Assembly: GCA_020029595.1 (NCBI GenBank)
Contig: JAIBJN010000001.1
Span: forward strand, 18,472-82,471
From: Actinomycetota bacterium
GTDB taxonomy: Bacteria > Actinomycetota > Thermoleophilia > Gaiellales > Gaiellaceae
DNA length: 64,000 nt
Direction of reading: 5' to 3'
Every line of letters begins with the position of its first letter. Positions within the stretch are counted from its first letter, which is position 1. Below the pieces are notes generated by a model, which saw only the letters and a program-made list of their open reading frames with translations, searched no databases and was not told the DNA's origin. Below, in pieces: positions 19,209 through 27,414 of the stretch. The position numbers and the translations under genes are program-made.

Positions 19209-19660
19209 TCGACGACCTCCTTCGTCTTCCCGAGCAGCCGAACGTCCTCGAGAACCATCTTCTTGTCGATCGCCTTCGCCATGTCGTAGACAGTCAGCGC
19301 CGCGACCGTCGCAGCGGTGAGAGCCTCCATCTCCACCCCCGTTTGAGCGGTCGTCTCGACGCTCGCTTCGACGGCGACGCCGTCCCCCTCCACCTCGAGG
19401 CCGACGTCCACGTGCGTGAGCGGAAGGGGATGGCAGAGGGGGATCAGCTCTGCCGTGCGCTTCGCTGCCATGATCCCGGCCACCTGGGCCACGGCGAGCG
19501 CGTCGCCCTTGGGCAGCGCCCGCAGGCGCTCCGCCGTCCCCGGGCTCATGCGCACGAACGCGCGGGCACGAGCGCGTCGCCGCGCGGACGGCTTCGCGCC
19601 CACGTCCACCATGTGGATCGCGCCGCTCTCGTCGACGTGGCTGAGCTCGTCGCCCTGCAC
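19205..19660 (-). CDS. moaC: Cyclic pyranopterin monophosphate synthase
   Basis: [52 protein letters not shown]. Confidence 0.95.
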   Translation of the reverse strand: MQGDELSHVDESGAIHMVDVGAKPSARRRARARAFVRMSPGTAERLRALPKGDALAVAQVAGIMAAKRTAELIPLCHPLPLTHVDVGLEVEGDGVAVEASVETTAQTGVEMEALTAATVAALTVYDMAKAIDKKMVLEDVRLLGKTKEVVE

Positions 19661-19679
19661 GCCGTAAGACTAGGCCCAA

Positions 19680-21164
19680 CTAGGCAGAAAGCGGCGATCC
19701 GAGTCGTTCCCGCGCCTCGTCGAGGTCGGCGAGCTGCGCCTCGATCCAGCCGGCGATGTCGTGCTCCCGTACGTGGGCGGCGATCGCCTCGCGGCGTCGG
19801 CGGCGCTCCCCGGCGGCCATCGTCAGCGCCTCGTGGATCGCCTCCGCCTGGCCGGCGACGTCGAACGGATTCACCGTCAGCGCCCAGTCGCCTAGCTCCT
19901 CGTGCGCACCGGTGTTCTCCGAGAGGACGAGCACGCCGTCGCGGGCGTTCACGAGCGGCGCCTCCTTCGCCACGAGGTTCATCCCGTCGAAGATCGCGTT
20001 CACGAGCAGGACGTCGAACTGCTTGTAGGCGGCGACGGCCTGAAGAAAGTTGTCGCGGATCTGGAGGTCCAGCGGCACCCAGCCCTCGCGCTGGAAGCGG
20101 TCGTTGACGACCCGCGCCGCGCGCTGGATCGCGCCCAGGTACTCCGCGTACTCCGGGATGTCCTGGCGGGACGGGTCGAGGAGCGCGAGCATCTGCACGC
20201 GCTCGTGCATCTCCGGATGGGCGTCCAGGTAGAGCTCGTAGGCGCGGAAGCCGCGGACGACGTTCTTCGACGGGTCGGTGCGGTCGACACGGAGGATCAA
20301 GAACTCGGGTCGCCCGGCCGCGATCGCCTCCTCCTCCGCCAGCACGATCTCGCTGCCGGCGACCTCGTCGAACTCCTGGGGGTCGACGGAGATCGGACGC
20401 GCCCGGACGCAGGCGAAGCGCTCCCCGATACGCACGTCGCAGGTGGAGAAGTCTGCCTCGACGTCGAGCATGTCCTCGCAGCACCGGAGGAAGTTCTGAC
20501 GCCAGCGCTGCGTGTGGAAGCTGACGACGTCGTTGGCCAGCAGGCCCTCGTGAACGGCGCGCCGGATCGGCTCGGGCAAGACGCGCCAGTACTCGGGCAT
20601 GGCCCAGGGGATGTGCACGAAGTGGGCGAGAAGGGCGTGCGGCGCCTGCTCACGGACGAGCGTCGGGGCGACGTAGAGGTGGTAGTCGTGGAAGAAGACG
20701 GCGGCCTCCGGCTCCCGTTCGAGTTCCGCCAGGACCGCGTCGGCGAAGTTGCGGTTGACGGGGACATAGCCCTCGTTCCAGGCGTGGTGGAGCCCGTGGT
20801 CGACGTCGGGCGCCGCCGCGAGACCCCACAGGTAGTGCTGGATGAACCACAGCATCGGGTTCGCGATCACGTTGTAGTACCAGTCGTAAGCCGAGGGATC
20901 GTGAGCAACGAGCCGAAGGCGATACGGCGCTCCCCCGCGCGCCGTCTCCTCGATCGCCTCTTCCTCGGCTTCGGCCGCGACGACCCTGTCCTCGTCCGAC
21001 ATGGCGCTCGCGATCCACGTGACGTCGTGGTGCTCGACGAGGCTGCGGAGCGCCGTCACCAGCCCCCCGCCTCCGCGTCGGGCAACTCGCTCGCCGCTCG
21101 TGTCGCGGTCGTGGATCACCGGGCCGCGATTCGAGACGACGATGAGCTTGCGCCGGCCCACCAT
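19680..21164 (-). CDS. otsA: Trehalose-6-phosphate synthase
   Basis: VVSNRGPVIHDRD, GGGGLVTAL, HDYHLYVAPTLVRE, RVDRTDPSKNVVRGFRAYE. Confidence 0.9.
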   Translation of the reverse strand: MVGRRKLIVVSNRGPVIHDRDTSGERVARRGGGGLVTALRSLVEHHDVTWIASAMSDEDRVVAAEAEEEAIEETARGGAPYRLRLVAHDPSAYDWYYNVIANPMLWFIQHYLWGLAAAPDVDHGLHHAWNEGYVPVNRNFADAVLAELEREPEAAVFFHDYHLYVAPTLVREQAPHALLAHFVHIPWAMPEYWRVLPEPIRRAVHEGLLANDVVSFHTQRWRQNFLRCCEDMLDVEADFSTCDVRIGERFACVRARPISVDPQEFDEVAGSEIVLAEEEAIAAGRPEFLILRVDRTDPSKNVVRGFRAYELYLDAHPEMHERVQMLALLDPSRQDIPEYAEYLGAIQRAARVVNDRFQREGWVPLDLQIRDNFLQAVAAYKQFDVLLVNAIFDGMNLVAKEAPLVNARDGVLVLSENTGAHEELGDWALTVNPFDVAGQAEAIHEALTMAAGERRRRREAIAAHVREHDIAGWIEAQLADLDEARERLGSPLSA

Positions 21165-21196
21165 CCCGGACACCCTAGACGCTCGGCGAGTGCGGG

Positions 21197-22480
21197 TCAG
21201 CCCACTCTGAGCGAGGTGACCAGCTCGTCGACGGCCGCCCCGTTGCCCGAGAGCTCGTTGAAAAGCGCGAGCCAGTCGCGCAGGAGACGAGGCGTGAGGA
21301 AGCTCCGGCGCACGAACTCCTTCCCCTTCAGCGCCATCGAGCGCGCGTGCTGCGGGTCGTCGAGGATCCGCTCGGTCGCCGTCGCACACTCCTCGACCGA
21401 CTCCACGAGGTAGCCCGTCTCTCCGTCCTGGATCTGGTCGACGATTCCGCCGACCCGCCCCGCGGCGATCGGCCGGGCCTTCCACAGGGCCTCCGTGACC
21501 GTGAGCCCGAACCCCTCTCGCACGGACTTCTGGAGGAGCGCCGAGGAGTGCACCTGGAACGCGTTCACCTCGACCGAGCCGACGTTGTTCAGGTTGGAGA
21601 GGATGAAGATGTCAGGGTCGCCGTCCGCGGCGCTCACGGTGCGGTTGTAGTACTCCCACCCCTCGGGATCGTCATGAGCCATCGACCCCACGAGCGCGAG
21701 CTGCACCTGCGGGTACGAGCGGCGAACGATGCGCCACGCCTCGATGACTCCGAGGGGATCCTTCCACGGGTCGAAGCGCGAGACCTGCGTGACGAGGGGC
21801 CGCTCGACGTCGATCCCGAACTGGTTGAGGATGTAGGCCGCGTCCTCGGCGGAGAGAGCCATGTTCTTCGGAGCGAGCGGGTCGATCGCGGGCGGCCAGA
21901 TGTAGGCGGCAGGGAGGCCGTTTCCGGAGGGCACGTACTGGCGTCTGTGGAACACGGTCGCGTCGTAGCGACCGAGCCACGGGAGCAGGAAGTCGAGCAC
22001 CGAGCGGTTCGGCTCGGACAGGTCGATGTGGCAGCGCCAGATCCAGTGTGTGGCCGACCCGCGGGCGTGCTCGATGACGGCCGCCGGCTGGGGATCGTGA
22101 ACGATGACCGCGTCGTAGGTGCCCTCGAGCGCCTCGGCGTTCAGCCTGTTGTACCGCCGGAAGGTCTCCTGCTGCTCATCCGAGAGGCCGGTCGAGTCGC
22201 CCTGGAGAGCGTTGTGAATCGTCTTCGTGACGTCGAAGAACTCGTCCTGCCCGTAGATCACCCGCCACTCCGCGTCGAGTCCTGCGTCACGCATGAGGGG
22301 CACAAGCGTGTAGAGGATCTCGGCGACACCTCCGCCGAAAGCGGTCGCCGAGAGGTGGAGGACGCGCTTCCCCTGGAGCGGCTCGGCCAGCGCTCTGATC
22401 TGGTCCATGAGCCCGTACCTCGCAAGCGATGCGTAGTCGGCCAAGAGCTTCGTCCCGACGTTGACCTGCTGAAGCTGCAC
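21197..22480 (-). CDS. treT: GT4-type trehalose synthase/phosphorylase (TreT-like)
   Basis: LHLSATAFGGGVAEILYTLVPLMRDAGLDAEWRVI, NALQG, VHDPQPAAVIEH, QKSVREGFGLTVTEALWKARP. Confidence 0.82.
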   Translation of the reverse strand: MQLQQVNVGTKLLADYASLARYGLMDQIRALAEPLQGKRVLHLSATAFGGGVAEILYTLVPLMRDAGLDAEWRVIYGQDEFFDVTKTIHNALQGDSTGLSDEQQETFRRYNRLNAEALEGTYDAVIVHDPQPAAVIEHARGSATHWIWRCHIDLSEPNRSVLDFLLPWLGRYDATVFHRRQYVPSGNGLPAAYIWPPAIDPLAPKNMALSAEDAAYILNQFGIDVERPLVTQVSRFDPWKDPLGVIEAWRIVRRSYPQVQLALVGSMAHDDPEGWEYYNRTVSAADGDPDIFILSNLNNVGSVEVNAFQVHSSALLQKSVREGFGLTVTEALWKARPIAAGRVGGIVDQIQDGETGYLVESVEECATATERILDDPQHARSMALKGKEFVRRSFLTPRLLRDWLALFNELSGNGAAVDELVTSLRVG

Positions 22481-22519
22481 GGCGGCGGAGGATACCGCGC
22501 GCGTCGGGCTTCGAACCAG

Positions 22520-22570
22520 GAGGGCTTGACGGAACGTCGCTCGGCACAGCCTGCGTTTTGTCAAGCCCTC
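22520..22570 (-). terminator. 11-bp perfect inverted repeat between rsbW-like gene and treT (no T tract)
   Basis: GAGGGCTTGAC (22520-22530) and GTCAAGCCCTC (22560-22570). Confidence 0.4.
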
Positions 22571-22999
22571 TTAGTCGAGGTGCTTCGTGAAGCGGAGGCA
22601 GGACCCGGTCCCGCCCGAGCGGGGCCCGATCGTGAGGCCGTCCGTGACGGCGCGGATGATGGCGATGCCGAGGCCGCCCTCGTCGAGCTCGCCCCCGTTG
22701 CCCTCGAGGACCCCGAGGTCGAAGCCGCCGCCCTCGTCGGAGACCTCGACGTCGAGACGCCCGTCCACGACCTCGTAGCGAATCGCCACTGCGCCTTCCC
22801 GCCCGTCGGCGTACGCGTGCCGGATCGAGTTCGAGCACGCCTCGGTGAGCGCGAGCTTCACGTCGGCGATCACCTCCGGCTCGACGGCGAGCGGGCGCAG
22901 GAGCCCGGTCAGCGCAAGCCGGCCCAGTGCGATGTATTCGGCCTTCGCCGGAATGACCAGAGAGACCACGTTCGCAGAGCTTCCGTTCTCGTTCGTCAC
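22571..22999 (-). CDS. RsbW/SpoIIAB-type anti-sigma factor (HATPase_c)
   Basis: VKLALTEACSNSIRHAY, EVSDEGGGFD, EGGLGIAIIRAVTD, GTGSCLRFTKHL; GTG start. Confidence 0.85.
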   Translation of the reverse strand: MTNENGSSANVVSLVIPAKAEYIALGRLALTGLLRPLAVEPEVIADVKLALTEACSNSIRHAYADGREGAVAIRYEVVDGRLDVEVSDEGGGFDLGVLEGNGGELDEGGLGIAIIRAVTDGLTIGPRSGGTGSCLRFTKHLD

Positions 23000-23058
23000 G
23001 CGCGTAGGTGCCGCAGCCGCGCTTTGATCCGGGCGAAATCTAGCGAGATCGGCACGAG

Positions 23059-23922
23059 TTACTGCCTCGAGGCGGCAGGTACCCGTGCGCCGGGGCATCG
23101 AAACCGCGCGAGCCGGGCCTCCGCGACCGCGACGGCCTCGGGGCTCGAGTCGACGAGGACGTAGCGGCGGTCGAGCTCGGCGCAGACGGCGCCGAGCGTC
23201 CCGGACCCTGCGAAGGGATCGAGGCACCTCTCGCCGGGCCTGGTGGACGCCTGCACCATTCGCCGCACGATCCCCGCGGGCTTCTGGGTCGGGTAGCCGG
23301 TCTTCTCTCGCCCCGTGGGCGAGACGATGGTGTGCCACCACACGTCGGTCGGGAGCTTGCCGCGCGCGGCCTTCTCCGCGGTCACGAGCCCGGGCGCCAT
23401 GTACGGCTCACGCTCCACCGCCTCGGCGTCGAACCAGTAGCGCTCCGGATCCTTGACGTAGACCAGGATCGTGTCGTGCTTCGCCGGCCAGCGGCGGCGC
23501 GGGCGGGCGCCGTAGTCGTAGGCCCAGACGATCTCGTTCAGGAAGCATTCCCGCCCGAAGAGGTCGTCGAGGAGGAGCTTGGCGTAGTGCGCCTCGCGGT
23601 AGTCGAGGTGGAGATAGAGCGTTCCCGTCGAGCCGAGCACGCGTCGAATCTCCCGCAGGCGCGGCTCCAGGAAGCCGAGGTAGTCGTCGAAGGAGTCCGG
23701 GTACGAGGACTCTCCCAGAACGCGCGTCGCGTACCGCCGCCCACCGAAGCCCGCCCGGTCGCCGTCGTCGCGGGCCACCGTGGCCAGCGTTCGCCGCCGC
23801 TGGGGACGGCCCGTGTTGAACGGCGGGTCGGCGTAGACGAGCTGGAAGCAGCCGTCATCGAAGGCGGGGAGGACCTCCAGGTTGTCTCCGAGGAGGATCA
23901 AGTCCTCGTCTCGCCGCGGCAC
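23059..23922 (-). CDS. Site-specific DNA methyltransferase, N6/N4 (beta-class order)
   Basis: VYADPPFNTG (motif IV) precedes CLDPFAGSGTLGAVCAELDRRYVLVD (motif I). Confidence 0.9.
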   Translation of the reverse strand: MPRRDEDLILLGDNLEVLPAFDDGCFQLVYADPPFNTGRPQRRRTLATVARDDGDRAGFGGRRYATRVLGESSYPDSFDDYLGFLEPRLREIRRVLGSTGTLYLHLDYREAHYAKLLLDDLFGRECFLNEIVWAYDYGARPRRRWPAKHDTILVYVKDPERYWFDAEAVEREPYMAPGLVTAEKAARGKLPTDVWWHTIVSPTGREKTGYPTQKPAGIVRRMVQASTRPGERCLDPFAGSGTLGAVCAELDRRYVLVDSSPEAVAVAEARLARFRCPGARVPAASRQ

Positions 23923-23958
23923 CCGCCCGAGTCTAGAGCCCCCGGCGGCTGGGGGGCG

Positions 23959-25197
23959 TCAGCAGGCGAGCGTCGGTGGGTTCTCCGGGCGCTCGCCGAG
24001 GACCGCCGTCACGGTCAGGCGCTCTGACCCTCGCAGGACGGTGAGGCGGATGCGGTCGCCGGGAAGCTGCTGCTGATTGACCGCGCGCACGACGTCCTCT
24101 GCAGACCGCACCGGCCGGCCGTCGATCGCCACGACGAGGTCGCCCCCTGGGCAGAACATGAGCCCCTCGAACTCCGTCTCGCGGCCACCACCCCGCAGGC
24201 CGGCCCTGGCGGCCGGGCTGCCTTCGGCAACCGCCTGGACGGCGGCCCCGCGCGTCTCCGAGAAGTCGAACCGCTCCGCCAGCCGCGGCGTCAAGGTCTG
24301 CGTGGTCACGCCGAGCCATGCGTAGCGAACCCGCCCGGTCCGGATCAGCTGCTGCATCGAGCGCCTCGCTGCGTTGATCGGCACGGCGAAGCCCACCCCC
24401 TCCGCGGTGCCGGACTCGCTCCGGATCTGCGCGTTGATCCCGATGACGTCGCCGCGCGCGTTGAACATCGGTCCGCCCGAGTTCCCACGGTTGATGGGCG
24501 CGTCCGACTGAATCGCGTCCACGAGGTTGAAGCCCGACGTGATCGAGTCGATCGAGCGCTGCGTCGCCGAGACGACACCGACGCTCAGCGAGCTCTCCTG
24601 CCCGAACGGGCTGCCGATGGCGGCGACCGGCTCGCCGACGACGACCGTGCTCGAGTCGCCGAGCGGCACCGGGCTCACGGGATGATCGGCCGGGTCGACC
24701 CTGAGCAGGCCAACGTCGTCGAACACGTCCCACCCCACGATCTCCGCCGGGACCCGCTCCCCGTCCCGGAACTGGACGTACACCGTGTCCGCCGCCGACG
24801 GAGCCTCGTTTCCGGTCGTCTCGCCGGCCGTCGTGATCACGTGCGAGTTCGTGAGGATGTAGGCGTCCTCGGAGACCACGAAGCCCGATCCCTGCGCGGC
24901 CGTGACGTCGTCGATCGAGCCCTCCCCGAAGAGGGCGAAGATCGTGACGACGCCCGCCGCCCGCTTGCGGTAGAGCTCGCTCGCGTCGAACCCGTTCCCG
25001 ACGAGCGGCCTGGCGGCGTCGCCTTCGACACGCTCGGCCGCGGGGGCCGCACCGTCGGGCGTCGGCACGAGCACGGTCTCCACGCGGCGCCCGTCGTCGT
25101 CGACCCAGCCCACGGCCTTCCCGAGCGCGAGTGCGAGGGTGCCCCCGAGCGCGGCGGAGACGACGGCGACGACGGCAATGGCCCCTGGGCGGCTCAC
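23959..25197 (-). CDS. HtrA/DegP-type serine protease with PDZ domain
   Basis: ILTNSHVI, DDVGLLRV, INRGNSGGPMFN catalytic triad regions; C-terminal PDZ. Confidence 0.93.
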   Translation of the reverse strand: MSRPGAIAVVAVVSAALGGTLALALGKAVGWVDDDGRRVETVLVPTPDGAAPAAERVEGDAARPLVGNGFDASELYRKRAAGVVTIFALFGEGSIDDVTAAQGSGFVVSEDAYILTNSHVITTAGETTGNEAPSAADTVYVQFRDGERVPAEIVGWDVFDDVGLLRVDPADHPVSPVPLGDSSTVVVGEPVAAIGSPFGQESSLSVGVVSATQRSIDSITSGFNLVDAIQSDAPINRGNSGGPMFNARGDVIGINAQIRSESGTAEGVGFAVPINAARRSMQQLIRTGRVRYAWLGVTTQTLTPRLAERFDFSETRGAAVQAVAEGSPAARAGLRGGGRETEFEGLMFCPGGDLVVAIDGRPVRSAEDVVRAVNQQQLPGDRIRLTVLRGSERLTVTAVLGERPENPPTLAC

Positions 25198-25240
25198 GTC
25201 CGACTCATCGTAGTGACGCCGGGTGAGTCTGCACGGCGGA

Positions 25241-26665
25241 CTATCTTGCTACATCTGCCACAAGCGCCGGGCCGCGCTCCTCCGCCTCGGAGAGCGGAAG
25301 CGTGAGCGTGAAGACGGTCTCGCCCGGTCGCGAGGAGAGCACTATCGACCCCTCCATACGCGACGTCAGCTCTGAGGCGATCGCGAGTCCGAGGCCGCTC
25401 CCCGACGCCTTCCCGCCGCCGGCGCGGTAGAAGCGCTGGAAGAGCTGCTTCTGGTCCTCGAGCGGGATCCCAGGGCCGTCGTCGCGCACCTCCAGGACCG
25501 CCCCGTCGCCTCGCCGACCGGACGCGATGCTGACGGTCGTGCCGGGCGGTGTATGCCGGATGGCGTTCTCGACGAGCACGCGGGCGATCTGCTGCACCCG
25601 AAGCTCGTCGCCGAGCCCCTCGACGGGCTCGTCGGCGTCCACCCGGAGCGTGTGCTCCTCGGCCTCGGCCACCGCGCGGAACTCGTCCGCGACGAGCCGG
25701 GTGCTGGCGGCGAGGTCGAAGGGCGCGATCTCGACCTCGAGCTGGCCGGCGTCGAGGCGCGAGAGGTCGAGAAGATCGGTGGCAAGCCGCGTGAGCCGGT
25801 CGATCTGGTCCCGCATCTCCCCGAGGAAGTCCTGCCGCACCTCCGCATCCATGTCCTCGTCCGCGAGCAGCTCGACGAATCCGCCGAGCGAGAAGAGCGG
25901 CGTACGCAGCTCGTGGGAGGCGTTGGCGATGAACTCCCGCCGCGCGCGGTCGAGGACGGCGAGCCGCGTCCGCATCCCGTCGAACGCGTCAGCGAGTTGC
26001 CCCACTTCGTCCCGTCCCCGGTCGACCACCGGCGTCTCGAAGTCGCCGCCGGCGACACGCTCGGCGGCCTCCTCGAGACGGCGGATGCGGCGCGTGAAGT
26101 TCCAGGCGAGCAGATAGCCCGCGAGCCAGGAGATAGCGAGCGCGACCGCGCCGGCGACGAGCAGGCTCCTGCGCACGAGGCGCACATTCGCAAGAACGTC
26201 GTCGAGCGGCGCGGAGAGGAGCACGATCCGGCCGTCGGCGAGCGCGTAGGCGACCTCCGCGAAGTCGCCGCCGTTCCGCTCGAGGCGGCCGGTGCTCGGC
26301 AGCCCCGTCTCGGCGGCCCGCAGCGCAAAGAGATCGTCGGAGACGTCGCCCGACTGAAACGTCTGCGAGTCCGCGAGGATCTGGAGCTGCTCGTCCGTGA
26401 GGACGGCGAGGACGACGATGCGGGCGCGGAGGGCCTCGCCCTGCCGGGTGACGACGGTCTGGACGGCGAAGACGTCGGACACCCCGGAGACTTGCTGCGC
26501 CACCCCGGGCGCCACAGAGCGCAGGGCCGTGATCTTCGCGTTCACGAGCCGGTTCTCGAGCTGCGGGACGACGGCGACGTAGACGATCGCGAGCGCGCCG
26601 GCGACGACGGCGAAGAGGACGAGCCCCACCTTGACGCTCAGGCTGAAGAGGGGCGGGCGCCTCAT
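25241..26665 (-). CDS. Sensor histidine kinase with HAMP domain
   Basis: REFIANASHELRTPLFSLGGFVELLA H-box, N/G boxes; ATGA overlap with response regulator. Confidence 0.95.
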   Translation of the reverse strand: MRRPPLFSLSVKVGLVLFAVVAGALAIVYVAVVPQLENRLVNAKITALRSVAPGVAQQVSGVSDVFAVQTVVTRQGEALRARIVVLAVLTDEQLQILADSQTFQSGDVSDDLFALRAAETGLPSTGRLERNGGDFAEVAYALADGRIVLLSAPLDDVLANVRLVRRSLLVAGAVALAISWLAGYLLAWNFTRRIRRLEEAAERVAGGDFETPVVDRGRDEVGQLADAFDGMRTRLAVLDRARREFIANASHELRTPLFSLGGFVELLADEDMDAEVRQDFLGEMRDQIDRLTRLATDLLDLSRLDAGQLEVEIAPFDLAASTRLVADEFRAVAEAEEHTLRVDADEPVEGLGDELRVQQIARVLVENAIRHTPPGTTVSIASGRRGDGAVLEVRDDGPGIPLEDQKQLFQRFYRAGGGKASGSGLGLAIASELTSRMEGSIVLSSRPGETVFTLTLPLSEAEERGPALVADVAR

Positions 26666-27363
26666 CGCACGTCGCGGAAGCGGTAGCCGGCGCCGCGAAC
26701 GGTGAAGATGAACTCCGGCTCGCCCGGGTCAGGCTCGATCTTCTCGCGCAGGTGCCGGACGTGGACGTCGATCGTCCGCGGGTCGCGGTACTCCGCACCG
26801 CCCCAGAGGTCGTCGAGCAGCGCTTTTCGCGTGAAAACGCGACCGGGGTTGGACGACAGTGTGCGCAGCAGCTCGAACTCGAGGTACGTGAGCTGGACGG
26901 CGTCCCCCCGGACTTCGACGGTCCGGCGGGCGGTGTCGATGCGCAGCCCGTCGACCTCGATCACCTCCTCGCGGGCCGGCGGCGGCGGGAGCTGCGCGCG
27001 GCGCAGGAGCGCGCGGACTCGGCTCATGAACTCGCGGATCGAGAACGGCTTCGTGATGTAGTCGTCGGCGCCCAGCTCGAGGCCCAGCACCTTGTCGCCC
27101 TCGTCGCCGCGGGCGGTGAGCATGATGATCGGCACGGCGCTCCGCTCCTCGCGCAGGCGCCGGCAGACGGCCAGGCCGTCGAGCCGCGGGAGCATGAGGT
27201 CGAGGATGACGAGGTCGACCGACTCCGCCCGGTAGCGCTCCAGGGCCTCCTCGCCGTCGCGAGCCTGCACGACGCGGTAACCCTCGCGCTCGAGCGGATA
27301 CGTGAGGAGCTTCTGCACCGACTCCTCGTCGTCCACGAGGAGCACCGTGGGCCGCTGTTCCAT
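26662..27363 (-). CDS. OmpR/PhoB-family response regulator
   Basis: LLVDDEESVQKLL, LVILDLMLPRLDG, LTARGDEGDKVLGLELGADDYITKPF, winged-helix C-terminus. Confidence 0.96.
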   Translation of the reverse strand: MEQRPTVLLVDDEESVQKLLTYPLEREGYRVVQARDGEEALERYRAESVDLVILDLMLPRLDGLAVCRRLREERSAVPIIMLTARGDEGDKVLGLELGADDYITKPFSIREFMSRVRALLRRAQLPPPPAREEVIEVDGLRIDTARRTVEVRGDAVQLTYLEFELLRTLSSNPGRVFTRKALLDDLWGGAEYRDPRTIDVHVRHLREKIEPDPGEPEFIFTVRGAGYRFRDVR

Positions 27364-27414
27364 GGCTGAGTAAGGATAGGGGCGGCGGTCGGCTCGACTA
27401 CACTCCCAGGGCTC

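Noticed and set aside
23059-23922. Complete restriction-modification system
   Set aside because: Only a methyltransferase is visible; flanking genes are htrA and rsbW-like
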